Positions 16,551-24,707 are shown, counted from the stretch's first letter. The stretch is DNA of 64,000 nucleotides from an uncultured bacterium (GCA_902763805.1 CACWTN010000001.1:294790-358789), one strand, 5' to 3'. Notes: generated by a model not told the origin, from the sequence alone. Numbers and translations: made by a program.

Positions 16551-17774
16551 ATGTATTACGATTTTAAGAAGGCTGAAAAAGAGCTGGAAAAAGAGTTTGA
16601 TTATATAAATGAGGTCAGAGATTATAACCAGAGAAAAGTTTTAGAGGCTTTTTATGATAACAGGGTTGCTCCGGAGCATTTTTATACTGTTTCCGGTTAT
16701 GGTCATGATGATTTGGGCAGAGAAGTTTTGGATAAAACTTTTGCTCAGGTGTTTAAGGCAGAAAAGGCACTTGTAAGAATTCATTTTGCGTCGGGAACGC
16801 ATACGCTTGCGTGCGCTTTGTTTGGGAATTTAAGACCGGGGGATAAGTTAGTATCTGTTGCGGGCGCTCCTTATGATACGATGCAGGAGGTTATCGGGAC
16901 TGCTGGAGATAAAGAAACAAAACGCTCGTCGCTTATCGGACAGGGTGTTTTGTATGATGAAGTTCCGCTTTTGAACGGAAGTGATGTTGATTATGACAAA
17001 CTCGAACAGATGATAGATGAAACAGTTACAATGGTTCTTATTCAGCGTTCTAAAGGGTATTCGACAAGAAAATCACTTTCGATTGACGATATTGAAAGGA
17101 TTTGCAAAATTGTTAAATCAAAGAATCCTGAATGTATTTGCTTTGTGGATAACTGTTACGGTGAATTTGTTGATAAAAGAGAGCCTTTGGAAGTCGGTGC
17201 GGATTTAATCGGCGGTTCGCTGATTAAAAATCCTGGCGGCGGAATTGTAGAAGCCGGCGGATATATTGCAGGCAAGGAATTATATGTTGAACGTGCTGCA
17301 AACAGATTAACGGCTCCTGGGATTGGTTCAGAAGGCGGTGCTATGTTTAATCAGCACAGATTGATTTTTCAGGGCTTGTTTATGGCACCTTCTGTTGTTT
17401 CAGAGGCGGTTAAGGGAGCGGTTTTGGCAGCAAAAGTTTTTGAGGATATAGGATTTAACTCTATTCCAAAACATGATGAAAAGAGAACTGATATTATCCA
17501 GAATATAATATTTGGCGAGGCGGAAAAATTAGAGGAATTTTGCCGTACAATTCAGTCGCTTTCTCCTGTAAACGGATATGTAACACCTATACCTGAGTAT
17601 ATTCCGGGTTATGAAGATAAGGTAATTATGGCAGGCGGAACATTTATAGAGGGTTCAACGATAGAGCTTTCGGCGGATGGTCCGATGAGAGCGCCTTATG
17701 CAGTGTATATGCAGGGCGGACTAAATTATGCGCATGTCAAGATTTGCCTGGAAGAAATGGTTAAGAAGCTGTAG
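16551..17774 (+). CDS. Methionine gamma-lyase family PLP enzyme ('aluminum resistance' family)
   Basis: 407 residues, fold-type I PLP enzyme. Landmarks: HFASGTHTLACALFGNLRPGD (cofactor phosphate region), CFVDNCYGEFVD (Asp that contacts the pyridine nitrogen), SLIKNPGGGI (Schiff-base Lys) and the C-terminal INGYVTPI/GPMRAPY blocks. The family is annotated as methionine gamma-lyase or aluminum-resistance protein; the real substrate is not established. The ATG at 16551 has AAAGGG upstream; an in-frame start 24 codons earlier is less likely. Confidence 0.87.
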   Translation: MYYDFKKAEKELEKEFDYINEVRDYNQRKVLEAFYDNRVAPEHFYTVSGYGHDDLGREVLDKTFAQVFKAEKALVRIHFASGTHTLACALFGNLRPGDKLVSVAGAPYDTMQEVIGTAGDKETKRSSLIGQGVLYDEVPLLNGSDVDYDKLEQMIDETVTMVLIQRSKGYSTRKSLSIDDIERICKIVKSKNPECICFVDNCYGEFVDKREPLEVGADLIGGSLIKNPGGGIVEAGGYIAGKELYVERAANRLTAPGIGSEGGAMFNQHRLIFQGLFMAPSVVSEAVKGAVLAAKVFEDIGFNSIPKHDEKRTDIIQNIIFGEAEKLEEFCRTIQSLSPVNGYVTPIPEYIPGYEDKVIMAGGTFIEGSTIELSADGPMRAPYAVYMQGGLNYAHVKICLEEMVKKL

Positions 17775-17831
17775 ATATAACTGTTACAGAATAACGGGGG
17801 GTGTCAAATAAAATAAATTTAGTTAAACCCC

Positions 17832-17859
17832 TTTACAAAAAAAAATCAGCATGTATTAT
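17832..17859 (+). promoter_or_regulatory. Promoter of tRNA-Ala
   Basis: TTTACA, 16-bp spacer, TATTAT; the predicted start lies about 15 bp before the mature tRNA 5' end. Confidence 0.6.
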
Positions 17860-17880
17860 TAAACATGTTGATGAACCCGT

Positions 17881-17956
17881 GGGGGTTTAGCTCAGCTGGT
17901 AGAGCATCTGCTTTGCACGCAGAGGGTCAGGAGTTCGAATCTCCTAACCTCCACCA
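17881..17956 (+). tRNA. tRNA-Ala (anticodon UGC)
   Basis: A complete cloverleaf: acceptor GGGGGTT / AACCTCC with A discriminator and encoded CCA, D-arm GCTCAGCTGGTAGAGC, anticodon arm with loop CTTTGCACG, and T-arm GGAGTTCGAATCTCC. The 3' end from 17929 is repeated at 27772, so the present 3' end was supplied or restored by the integrated element. Confidence 0.97.
17929..17953 (+). repeat. attL core (tRNA-Ala 3' end)
   Basis: 25-bp core covering the T-arm and acceptor strand, identical to 27772-27796. The element side continues with CCA and a terminator. Confidence 0.92.
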
Positions 17957-17959
17957 ATT

Positions 17960-17987
17960 AAAGCCTTGATTATCAAGGCTTTTTTTC
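17960..17987. terminator. Terminator shared by tRNA-Ala and the integrase
   Basis: AAGCCTTGA-TTA-TCAAGGCTT followed by seven T residues; it overlaps the integrase stop codon and sits between two convergent genes. Confidence 0.85.
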
Positions 17988-19076
17988 TTGTGCATTTTTT
18001 GCTATGCTCATATTTTGCTCATTTTTTGAATTATTTAGTATTTCCATAGCCATAACAGAAGCACTTGGCAAAACATGAGAATAAACTTTTAACAAGGTTT
18101 CTGCATTGGAGTGTCCTAATTGCTGTTGCAGATATTTAATCGGAACACCTTTTGATAGCAAATAAGTTGTATAAGTATGTCTAAGAGAATGAAAAGTAAA
18201 TTCTTCATGTCCTAAATATTTCATAACTTTTTTAAACCAATTCTTTATAAAAGGTTCTCTTTTCATATATTTATGGGTATTTCCACTAAAAACAACCTTG
18301 CTTAGAACCTTTGATTCATTTTTCAATGAAGTTAATACATCAATAACTATATCAGGAACATCAATAATTCTGCAAGATGAATAAGTTTTTGTAGAAGTTA
18401 CGACATTATTCATAACTTGTTTATTTATACTTATTTTCTTATAGCTAAAGTCAATATCTGACCACTCCAAAGCCAATAACTCACCAATTCTCATGCCAGT
18501 TTTAATTGCTGTTAATAATGCAGCTTGTTTTGTTATTGGAAATGTCTTGATATATTCAGTAAATGTATCTATTTCATCTTCATTAAGATACTGTACCTTA
18601 TTTTTTATTTGTGGCAGTTTTTCTACATCTTTTGTAGGGTTATTGCTGAATAATTTGTTTTTTATACCAAAGTTAAAAACCGAACTTACAAACATTAATA
18701 TGCAGTTAATAGTTTTATTTGCCATGTCAGCTTCTTTTAATGTAATGACAATTTTATCAATATCACTTTTTCTTATATCTCTGGCTTTTTTATCGTGTAG
18801 CTGTTGCAAGTTGCAGTTTAAATATCTTTTATAGCGAACAACAGAACTGTCTTTACACCGAAGAGTCCTTGTAAAAAGATACTCTTCTGCTAAATTTTTA
18901 AAAGAAATAGAACTATTTAAAGTTTTGGTTACATTTGGTAAGTCATTTTGTGCATCTTGTCTTGTTTTATAACCACTTTTCCTGTATAGTTTGCCATCAA
19001 CGTAATATGTGATTTCATAAGAAAATTTTGGCTGTCCACCTTTAGTTGTTCAAGTTTTTTTGCGTATGCCTGCCAT
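17973..19076 (-). pseudogene. Tyrosine recombinase (integrase), interrupted by TGA at codon 9
   Basis: Read through one stop, the frame encodes 367 residues: MAGIRKKT, then TGA (19050-19052), then TTKGGQPKFSYEITYYVDGK (N-terminal arm-binding fold), a SAM-like core-binding domain and a complete catalytic domain with GMRIGELLALEW (Arg), HSLRHTY (His-x-x-Arg), LGHSNAETLLKVYSH (His and nucleophile Tyr). In related integrases this N-terminal stretch is commonly K/R-T-W-T/K-T, so the TGA stands where Trp (TGG) is expected. No other good start lies downstream before a TTG at 18809, which would lose the arm-binding domain. The ATG overlaps the xis stop (TAATG). The gene itself ends with TGA. Confidence 0.85.
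18005..18022 (+). promoter_or_regulatory. Putative integrase arm-type sites near attL
   Basis: Two TGCTCAT words start 11 bp apart, within the 3' end of the integrase gene. The same pair with the same period and orientation occurs near attR at 27644-27661. Confidence 0.45.
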
Positions 19077-19342
19077 TATACCGCTACCTTTCTTGTTTCT
19101 TTTGAATTTTCTATTAATGCTTTTACTTCAGAGAGTTTATAATATACACCTCCACCAATCTTATATGCATCAATCAATCCTGCTTTTACCCAGTTACTAT
19201 ATGTTGCAGGTGATGTGCCAACAAATATTTCTGACAGTTCTTTTGCTCTAATCATTTTGTCATTAAATTCTTCTGACTTATTTTGGTTAATGCTAATTAC
19301 ATTATTATCTGCTAATTCATTTATTTGTTGAAAATTATCCAT
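19076..19342 (-). CDS. Excisionase-like helix-turn-helix protein
   Basis: 88 residues with a MerR/Xis-type winged helix at about 28-80: MIRAKELSEIFVGTSPATYS then VKAGLIDAYKIGGGVYYKLSEVKALIE. Recombination directionality factors of this kind bind next to attachment sites and are typically cotranscribed with the integrase, as here (stop/start overlap). AAAGGA lies before the ATG. It could also act as a repressor of the divergent region. Confidence 0.8.
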   Translation of the reverse strand: MDNFQQINELADNNVISINQNKSEEFNDKMIRAKELSEIFVGTSPATYSNWVKAGLIDAYKIGGGVYYKLSEVKALIENSKETRKVAV

Positions 19343-19496
19343 AAAATTCCTTTCTATATTTATTTATATCTATTTTCTTTTTTATATGATTAGCAGTACC
19401 ATTATTCATAATTATAATGTATCTGTCTTTTGATTTCAAGTACTGCTTTTCTAATATCATATTGTTACCTTCATTTTTACTAACTAATAAAATCAT
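19335..19496 (-). CDS. Small ORF overlapping the start of xis
   Basis: 53 residues, charged and lysine/isoleucine-rich, ending RKEFYG. An AGAGGTGA ribosome site precedes the ATG and its last 8 bp overlap the xis start, which contains the xis ribosome site. It may be a leader that couples translation of xis and int. No family recognised. Confidence 0.45.
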   Translation of the reverse strand: MILLVSKNEGNNMILEKQYLKSKDRYIIIMNNGTANHIKKKIDINKYRKEFYG

Positions 19497-20362
19497 TTTT
19501 CACCTCTTTCTTTTTTTATTTTGTATTACACCCTAATTAAGCCGTAATTTACTATTTATAACATTTTCATCACCTCCAATATCTAAAAATTTGTAGCACA
19601 ATAAAGGCTATAATTAGCCAATACAAAATCACAGCAATATAAACAATGATAAACATTGTCTTATGCTAAATAATTTAATGATTAGATTGTGTTAATTAAT
19701 CTAATATTTTTTATTATATTTTTCTATATAATTCATACTTTTATAATAGCATATTTTTTTAAATAAATCAAGAGGGTAATGCAGTATCCATCAATATTCC
19801 AGCCATTTTTATAAAATTCTCTGAAACTATTTCTACGACATGATTTGAGGCTGTTATAGGTAATGTACTAGTATATAAATTCTTGTGATATAGTTAATCC
19901 CCAAAATACTATATATAATATAACAAATGTAATACTAGATATAGGTATAAACATGGCATTATTATTTATTTTCAGCTATTTAACACTTGATTTACTATAT
20001 TAATAATTAAGTTATTAGTGGTTAAAAGTACTCTAATGTTTGATTTATAAACATTACCTAATCACCACACATCAATAATTTTAGTTAAAAGCACTACCCC
20101 CTATCATTCTTATTCAAGTATTTAGCTATATTATGGACTTCTATCATCTTTTTTTAATAAGTGTAGTTATAAATTTGTTTTATATTTGGTGCTGTCTATA
20201 ACAGTAATGTAAAAACTTTATATTTTATCCATGCCAGCCAACGTGATTATTTATAAGGTTTCAAACATAAAAATTACAGGATTATAACAAAGTTTTATAC
20301 AAGTATATTTTAATCCTGTAATGGCTACATAAAAGTAGCCTTTTTACTTAAAAAGGATAAAA
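19497..20362. other. 866-bp AT-rich control region of the element
   Basis: No gene recognisable. It separates the leftward xis/int unit from the rightward HNH gene, so both promoters should lie here. Inverted repeats seen: ACAATG/CATTGT (19643-19659), ATTAGATT/AATCTAAT (19681-19705), TAATGTTT/AAACATTA (20034-20056), and a 12-bp pair ATTACAGGATTA/TAATCCTGTAAT (20273-20322). These are candidates for operators or RNA structure. GTTAAAAGTACT and GTTAAAAGCACT form an imperfect direct repeat near 20021 and 20084. Confidence 0.6.
20273..20345 (+). promoter_or_regulatory. Structured leader of the HNH gene: long hairpin plus terminator-like hairpin
   Basis: A perfect 12-bp inverted repeat (loop 26 nt) is followed with no gap by GGCTAC-ATAAAA-GTAGCC and a run of five T residues, 17 bp before the HNH start. 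The second hairpin looks like an intrinsic terminator, so this may be an attenuator or the end of a short untranslated RNA. Confidence 0.55.
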
Positions 20363-21256
20363 ATGTACTACACAAACCAAAAATATAATAGTGATGTTAA
20401 TATAGAAATTTGTATAGAAAATGAAGACAACAGTTATTTTTTATATGTACATTATGATTATTTAGAAGTAGTTCATTTTTCTTTAGAACCAATATTTACA
20501 CGTGGTAAAAAATATTTTAAATTTAATCCGAATATTGATTTACAATATTGTCCGAGATTATTTGAGGCAGTATTAAAGTTTAATGCAGGTAGTAAATATC
20601 AATGCTTTTTACATAGATTTATTTATGTGCTAAAAAACCAAAAAGTAATAAAATCGAATCAAGTAATACATCATATGGATTTTAATGCAGAAAATAATCA
20701 CCCTGATAATTTAATTGCAATGGATAAAAAAGAACATGATTTATTACATAAAATTAAAAGAGAAAAAGACATAAAAATCTTTCAAGAATTAAACGGATTT
20801 AATCTTAACAAAGAACCAAAAACTAAAAGATATAGAACCCCTAAAATATCAAAAGAAACTAAAAATAAAGTTATTATGGCTTTACAAAATCATATGACAT
20901 ATAGAGAGATACAAAAAAAATACAACGTTTCACAAAAATACATATCGAAAGTAAAAAAAGAATTTGCAGAAAGCAGTGAAGAACTGGTTTTAAAGCCGTT
21001 AAAGGTTAGCAAACGTAAAAAAGAAAATAATATAAATGAGGTTAAAAGCGTTGATAATCAAAGCATACAGGCATGGTCACAAAAAGATAAAAAAGTATTA
21101 AAATCAAATATTGATAAGGGGTTATATAATGTATACAAAATAATCAATAATGTACTTATCTATTTTCATCAAGTATGTAAACATATGAGTAAAGAATGGG
21201 TATATCTTCAACCAAAAATCCCTAAATATGCTTTATATTTATTAGGTGTACCCTAA
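20363..21256 (+). CDS. HNH endonuclease-like protein with C-terminal helix-turn-helix
   Basis: 297 residues. An HNH core lies at about 85-132: HRFIYV, VIHHMDFNAENNHPDNLIAM and EHDLLHK, containing the paired His, the Asn and the distal His. Around 165-195 a helix-turn-helix (KVIMALQNHMTYREIQKKYN then VSQKYISKVKKEF) resembles resolvase-type recognition helices. Proteins with this make-up are common in phages and islands as nicking or homing enzymes. AAGGA precedes the ATG; a structured leader with a terminator-like hairpin lies upstream. Confidence 0.78.
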   Translation: MYYTNQKYNSDVNIEICIENEDNSYFLYVHYDYLEVVHFSLEPIFTRGKKYFKFNPNIDLQYCPRLFEAVLKFNAGSKYQCFLHRFIYVLKNQKVIKSNQVIHHMDFNAENNHPDNLIAMDKKEHDLLHKIKREKDIKIFQELNGFNLNKEPKTKRYRTPKISKETKNKVIMALQNHMTYREIQKKYNVSQKYISKVKKEFAESSEELVLKPLKVSKRKKENNINEVKSVDNQSIQAWSQKDKKVLKSNIDKGLYNVYKIINNVLIYFHQVCKHMSKEWVYLQPKIPKYALYLLGVP

Positions 21257-21315
21257 AAGTGAACAAAATCTATAATTATTCGTTATAATAATAGGTAAAA
21301 TAAGGAGTGTACCGA

Positions 21316-21564
21316 ATGAAAAAACTATGTAGCTTTTTGTTTGTATTACTAATGTTTATGAATGTATCTTTTGCCTCAAGTGATACATATGTTTTAAAGA
21401 ATAAATATCATCAAAAAGTAGCTACATATAAAACTAATGGCAATAAAACAGTAGAATACAATAGGTATGGGCAAAAAACTGCTACATATAAACAAAATAG
21501 TAATGGTACTGTTACAAAATACAATAGATACGGACAAAAAGTTGGTACTATTAAGAAAAAGTAA
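21316..21564 (+). CDS. Small exported repeat protein (N-x-YGQKVxTYK repeats)
   Basis: 82 residues: signal peptide (1-21, ending SFA) followed by three short repeats of the form N-(K/R)-Y-(H/G)-QK-(V/T)-(A/G)-T-(Y/I)-K (NKYHQKVATYK, NRYGQKTATYK, NRYGQKVGTIK). The same repeat logic appears once or twice in the chromosomal exported protein at 52894 (YDEFGNRVGTYRKEG). AAGGAGTG ribosome site. Function unknown; the repeats resemble short YD-like beta units of surface proteins. Confidence 0.72.
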   Translation: MKKLCSFLFVLLMFMNVSFASSDTYVLKNKYHQKVATYKTNGNKTVEYNRYGQKTATYKQNSNGTVTKYNRYGQKVGTIKKK

Positions 21565-21565
21565 A

Positions 21566-21925
21566 CTATGAGTAATACTGTCTTAATTTTTCATAATTTG
21601 GGTTATTTTTCATTTCAGCTAAAGTGTACCATATAGAGTCTTTAGGCTGTTTCTTGATAAAATCATCAAAATCACTATCGGATATAAAATATATAATTTT
21701 CAAAATCTCTTTAAATCCTGTTATAGATATATTAGATTTGCTTATTAGTTTTCTTAAATTTTCTAACCAATTTACATCATTACAGCTATACATTCTAACA
21801 TTGTTTTTTATTCTAGCTGGTACAACAAGCATTTCTTCATCATAGGTTCTTAATCTATCAGCAGATATGTTTAACTGCTTTGCTACATTGCTAACGGTTA
21901 ATATTGGTGAATTTTCATCTAACAT
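21566..21925 (-). CDS. MerR-like transcription regulator
   Basis: 119 residues with an N-terminal MerR-type winged helix (about 8-75): LTVSNVAKQLNISADRLRTY then VRMYSCNDVNWLENLRKLI. The spacing matches HspR/MerR proteins, but there is no effector domain, only a short helical tail. Convergent with the preceding small exported protein, divergent from the four-gene operon at 22080, which it may control. Confidence 0.75.
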   Translation of the reverse strand: MLDENSPILTVSNVAKQLNISADRLRTYDEEMLVVPARIKNNVRMYSCNDVNWLENLRKLISKSNISITGFKEILKIIYFISDSDFDDFIKKQPKDSIWYTLAEMKNNPNYEKLRQYYS

Positions 21926-22079
21926 AAATACCTCACTTTTAATAATATTTGTTTATTCAGTATGTTTCAATTTAGGTATTTTATAATTAGATAATGTGTT
22001 TATAATATTTATTAATATTAGGTGTAAAAAGATTAGTTTTATGTTATACTCATGCTGGATATAAATAAAGGAGTTTAGC

Positions 22080-22838
22080 ATGAGTAAAGACAGGCATGGA
22101 GAAGATTTAAATTCAGAAAATATAGGGTTTTTATCTATAGGACTGGTTATATTATGCATTATTATTTTTACAATAGTATCTAGTTATTATTCAAAAAATA
22201 AAGAATATGACGAAATGGTTAATTATGTTAATTCTAAACAATGGATTGAAGCAAAAGCAACATTGGATACATTAGGGAATTGGAAAGATAGTGAAAAATA
22301 CATATCAGATATTTATTATAACTATTACTTAATTAATGCTAATGAAGAATATAAAAATCAAAATTTAGAAAGTTCTTTAGATTTATATAAAAAAGCAAAA
22401 GAATATAACAGCAATGACAAAAACTTAGATGAAAAAATTAAAAATATTCAAAATAAAATAGACCAAATAAATAAAGAAAAAGAAAGATTAGCAGAAATTG
22501 AACGCAAAAAAGCAGAGCAAGAGAGGTTAAAAGCCGAACAGGAAAGAATTAGGTTAGAAAAATTAAAACCCAGTGTCAATAAGCTACAAGTTATTTATAA
22601 AAAATTTGGTTATACAAAGTACGGTGAATTTGGTGTAGTCGGTCAAATAAAAAATAACAACCCAAAAGAAGTTTTTGCACGTGCCGATATAGATTTGCTT
22701 GATTATGAAGGTGATGTTGTGGGTGATACATATACATATGATAAAATACCAGCTTATGGAACATGGAATTTTGAAGCTCCAATATTTAGTGATACAGTCG
22801 GAGCTGAACAAATTAGAATAAAATTGAGTATAGAATAA
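22080..22838 (+). CDS. Membrane-anchored TPR/coiled-coil protein with C-terminal FxLYD-like domain
   Basis: 252 residues: one transmembrane helix at about 17-37, a TPR-like helical segment (50-125), a charged coiled coil (about 125-165, KAEQERLKAEQERIRLEK) and a beta domain to the end (GEFGVVGQIKNNNPKEVFAR ... YEGDVVGDTYTYDKIPAYG), which has the FxLYD pattern of extracytoplasmic proteins. First gene of a tight four-gene operon (gaps 9, 8 and 2 bp). AAGGAG ribosome site. No known system recognised. Confidence 0.72.
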   Translation: MSKDRHGEDLNSENIGFLSIGLVILCIIIFTIVSSYYSKNKEYDEMVNYVNSKQWIEAKATLDTLGNWKDSEKYISDIYYNYYLINANEEYKNQNLESSLDLYKKAKEYNSNDKNLDEKIKNIQNKIDQINKEKERLAEIERKKAEQERLKAEQERIRLEKLKPSVNKLQVIYKKFGYTKYGEFGVVGQIKNNNPKEVFARADIDLLDYEGDVVGDTYTYDKIPAYGTWNFEAPIFSDTVGAEQIRIKLSIE

Positions 22839-22847
22839 AGGAGTGTT

Positions 22848-23198
22848 ATGGCAAAAGCAAAGAATAAAGTTATAGCAGGTCATTTAAATGGTGCAGATAT
22901 AACAACATTTTTAGGTGACATACAAATATCATGTTTTAATGGCAATGCTTTTATAAAAAAATCAACAGTCGCAAATATAGAAGTAGTGACATCAGAAACA
23001 AAAAGAGATACTGGAAGTACCATAGCCAGAGGTTTAGTTGGTGGTGTATTGCTTGGACCAGTTGGTTTAGTTGGTGGAGCATTGCTAGGTAAAAATAACG
23101 ATATACATACGTTATCTATAACATTTAAAGACGGAAAGAAAAGCCTTATAGAAGTAGATGATAAAATTTACAAGGATATAATTAAAAAACTATATTAG
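22848..23198 (+). CDS. Small protein with glycine-zipper segment
   Basis: 116 residues. A beta-rich N-terminal part (IAGHLNGADITTFLGDIQIS) is followed by a glycine-zipper hydrophobic stretch at about 63-85 (ARGLVGGVLLGPVGLVGGAL) and another beta part (TLSITFKDGKKSLIEVDDKI). The layout resembles small PH-like domains interrupted by a membrane-active hairpin. Second gene of the operon. Confidence 0.62.
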   Translation: MAKAKNKVIAGHLNGADITTFLGDIQISCFNGNAFIKKSTVANIEVVTSETKRDTGSTIARGLVGGVLLGPVGLVGGALLGKNNDIHTLSITFKDGKKSLIEVDDKIYKDIIKKLY

Positions 23199-23206
23199 GA
23201 GTTTTT

Positions 23207-23959
23207 ATGAAAAAGATTTTTTTAGCATTAATTTTGTGTTTTATCTCTATTAGCTGTTACGCTAATGCAATAATAAAAGAAGATTACCTTGAAAATATCA
23301 GAGAATTTAAAAAATTTTTTGATACACTTAATATAGCTATAAGCATGTCTGAACATACACAAGATAATATCTCTTTCAATGAAAGAACCACATCCGATAT
23401 TATTAATAAATCATTTCTACCCCATATAAATATCAGTTCTACATTAAGTAATGGTTTTGTGACCAAAAATAATTGGATAGTTACCTTTAAAGAACTAAAC
23501 GAAAAATGTGGGAATCCTCCCATTGTATCAGACCCAAGCTACAATACAGCTTGTGCTGAAATTACAGTTGATATTAATGGTATTAAATTTCCAAATAAAT
23601 ATACTACGGATTTGAATAATCCTAATGATAAATTTAAGGTTTTATTATATTCAAATGAAGTTGTTTTAATTCCAAATTCCATAGAAGAAAAACTCGTACA
23701 ATTAATTGATATAAATGGTATAGAATTATATAGCATAAAACCATTAATTCTAACTGAAATCTATAATAGAAATAAAAATAAAACAAAATTTGCAATAGAA
23801 ATCAAATTTTATAATAATAAAAATGAACAAGTTTATAGTAAAGTTATAAGTGGTGAAGCTGAACCACAAAAACATACACCAGTATATTATGAAATAGATT
23901 ATAATGAATTACCAAAAGGTACTACATCATATAAAATAAATCTTGTTGAGGTATTATAA
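23207..23959 (+). CDS. Exported protein of unknown function
   Basis: 250 residues with a signal peptide (1-19, ISCYA-N). The mature part is largely beta with a pair of cysteines (CGNPP and CAEITVDINGIKFPN) that could form a disulfide, a pattern seen in pilin-like minor subunits, though no N-methylation motif is present. Third gene of the operon; AGGAG ribosome site within the previous intergenic 8 bp. Confidence 0.65.
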   Translation: MKKIFLALILCFISISCYANAIIKEDYLENIREFKKFFDTLNIAISMSEHTQDNISFNERTTSDIINKSFLPHINISSTLSNGFVTKNNWIVTFKELNEKCGNPPIVSDPSYNTACAEITVDINGIKFPNKYTTDLNNPNDKFKVLLYSNEVVLIPNSIEEKLVQLIDINGIELYSIKPLILTEIYNRNKNKTKFAIEIKFYNNKNEQVYSKVISGEAEPQKHTPVYYEIDYNELPKGTTSYKINLVEVL

Positions 23960-23961
23960 AT

Positions 23962-24189
23962 ATGTTTATTCGTAAAACAATTATATTTTTAATATTGGTT
24001 GTTAGCTTTGTTTATTTAAGCCCTTCTTATGCTGATACAGTAGTTTATAATACCAAGACAGGAAAGTACCATTCAGCGAGCTGTGAATGGGCTAAAAAGT
24101 GTACTGTTAATTGTATCAAAATAGATAGAAGCGAAGCTGTTAAAAGAAACGGCGTACCATGTAAAATTTGTGGAGCAAAGCATAATTAA
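23962..24189 (+). CDS. Small exported four-cysteine protein
   Basis: 75 residues: signal peptide (1-24), then VVYNTKTGKYHSASCEW ... EAVKRNGVPCKICGAK. The Y-H-x3-C ... EA-x4-G-x-PC-x2-C pattern is the small metal-binding module found at the end of exported thermonucleases and alone in secreted proteins; it should hold a zinc ion with the His and Cys residues. Two extra cysteines (KKCTVNC) are inserted. Starts 2 bp after the previous stop. Confidence 0.72.
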   Translation: MFIRKTIIFLILVVSFVYLSPSYADTVVYNTKTGKYHSASCEWAKKCTVNCIKIDRSEAVKRNGVPCKICGAKHN

Positions 24190-24206
24190 TTAAAGCAACT
24201 TTATGG

Positions 24207-24212
24207 TATAAT
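24207..24212 (+). promoter_or_regulatory. -10 box upstream of the small hydrophobic peptide
   Basis: TATAAT located about 80 bp before the 24-residue peptide; the resulting leader would include a CACTG-TTT-CAGTG hairpin (24224-24236). Confidence 0.4.
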
Positions 24213-24292
24213 AAATAGTGGAAACACTGTTTCAGTGCCCCTTCCTACACACAATAGTATAGTGGACTAAGGTATGGAAAGGAGGTGCGAAG

Positions 24293-24367
24293 TTGCTAAA
24301 GATACTAATAAAAATAGTAGCAACAATTATCGTGTTACTACTATTTTGTTCTTTAACTGCTTTATAA
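24293..24367 (+). CDS. Possible 24-residue hydrophobic membrane peptide (toxin-like)
   Basis: TTG start directly after a very strong GGAGG site (24281-24285), encoding one transmembrane helix: two lysines near the N-terminus, then an uninterrupted Ile/Val/Leu segment ending in FCSLTAL. A stable stem (GAAGTGTACAG / CTGTGCACTTC) follows the stop at about 24379-24415. Short leader hairpin, strong ribosome site, tiny hydrophobic peptide and 3' hairpin are the architecture of type I toxin mRNAs. An alternative 67-residue reading in another frame is less convincing. Confidence 0.42.
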   Translation: MLKILIKIVATIIVLLLFCSLTAL

Positions 24368-24494
24368 GGAACAGTGGGAAGTGTACAGTATTCGCAGTGC
24401 TGTGCACTTCTTCCTTATATACACATTTTAACGTACTTATTTATTTTTTTCAAGTTTTTGTTTATTATAAGAATTAAGAAATGGAGTATTTGTT

Positions 24495-24707
24495 ATGCCT
24501 AGAGGTGGTAAAAGACAAAATGCTGGTAGAAAATCCACAGGAAGACAAACAACAAAAGTAAATGTTTTTATAGAGGATAGAGAATTGCTTAATAGCTATT
24601 CTAAAGAGTTTAATATGTCCGTTAATGGTTTTATATCCCAAATAGTAAATAATGAGAAATTTAGGGTATATGTTGATAAATGTATGGCTAATGTAAAAAA
24701 AGACTAG
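24495..24707 (+). CDS. Small DNA-binding-like protein (ribbon-helix-helix type)
   Basis: 70 residues. The N-terminus MPRGGKRQNAGRKSTGRQTT is the basic arm seen in many phage and plasmid proteins; the rest (KVNVFIEDRELLNSYSKEFN then MSVNGFISQIVNN) has a strand-helix-helix pattern as in ribbon-helix-helix regulators. GGAG lies 9 nt upstream. It may regulate the convergent nuclease-NTPase gene or the preceding peptide. Confidence 0.65.
   Translation: MPRGGKRQNAGRKSTGRQTTKVNVFIEDRELLNSYSKEFNMSVNGFISQIVNNEKFRVYVDKCMANVKKD

Noticed and set aside
19050..19052. TGA reassigned to tryptophan in this organism
   Set aside because: Dozens of full-length genes use TGG for Trp and none needs TGA to be read; the integrase itself ends in TGA. 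One in-frame TGA in a mobile gene is better explained by mutation.
24274..24477. 67-codon frame from an ATG at 24274
   Set aside because: Its start lies before the strong ribosome site, its second half runs through the 3' hairpin, and the product is low in structure; the 24-residue TTG frame fits the signals better.
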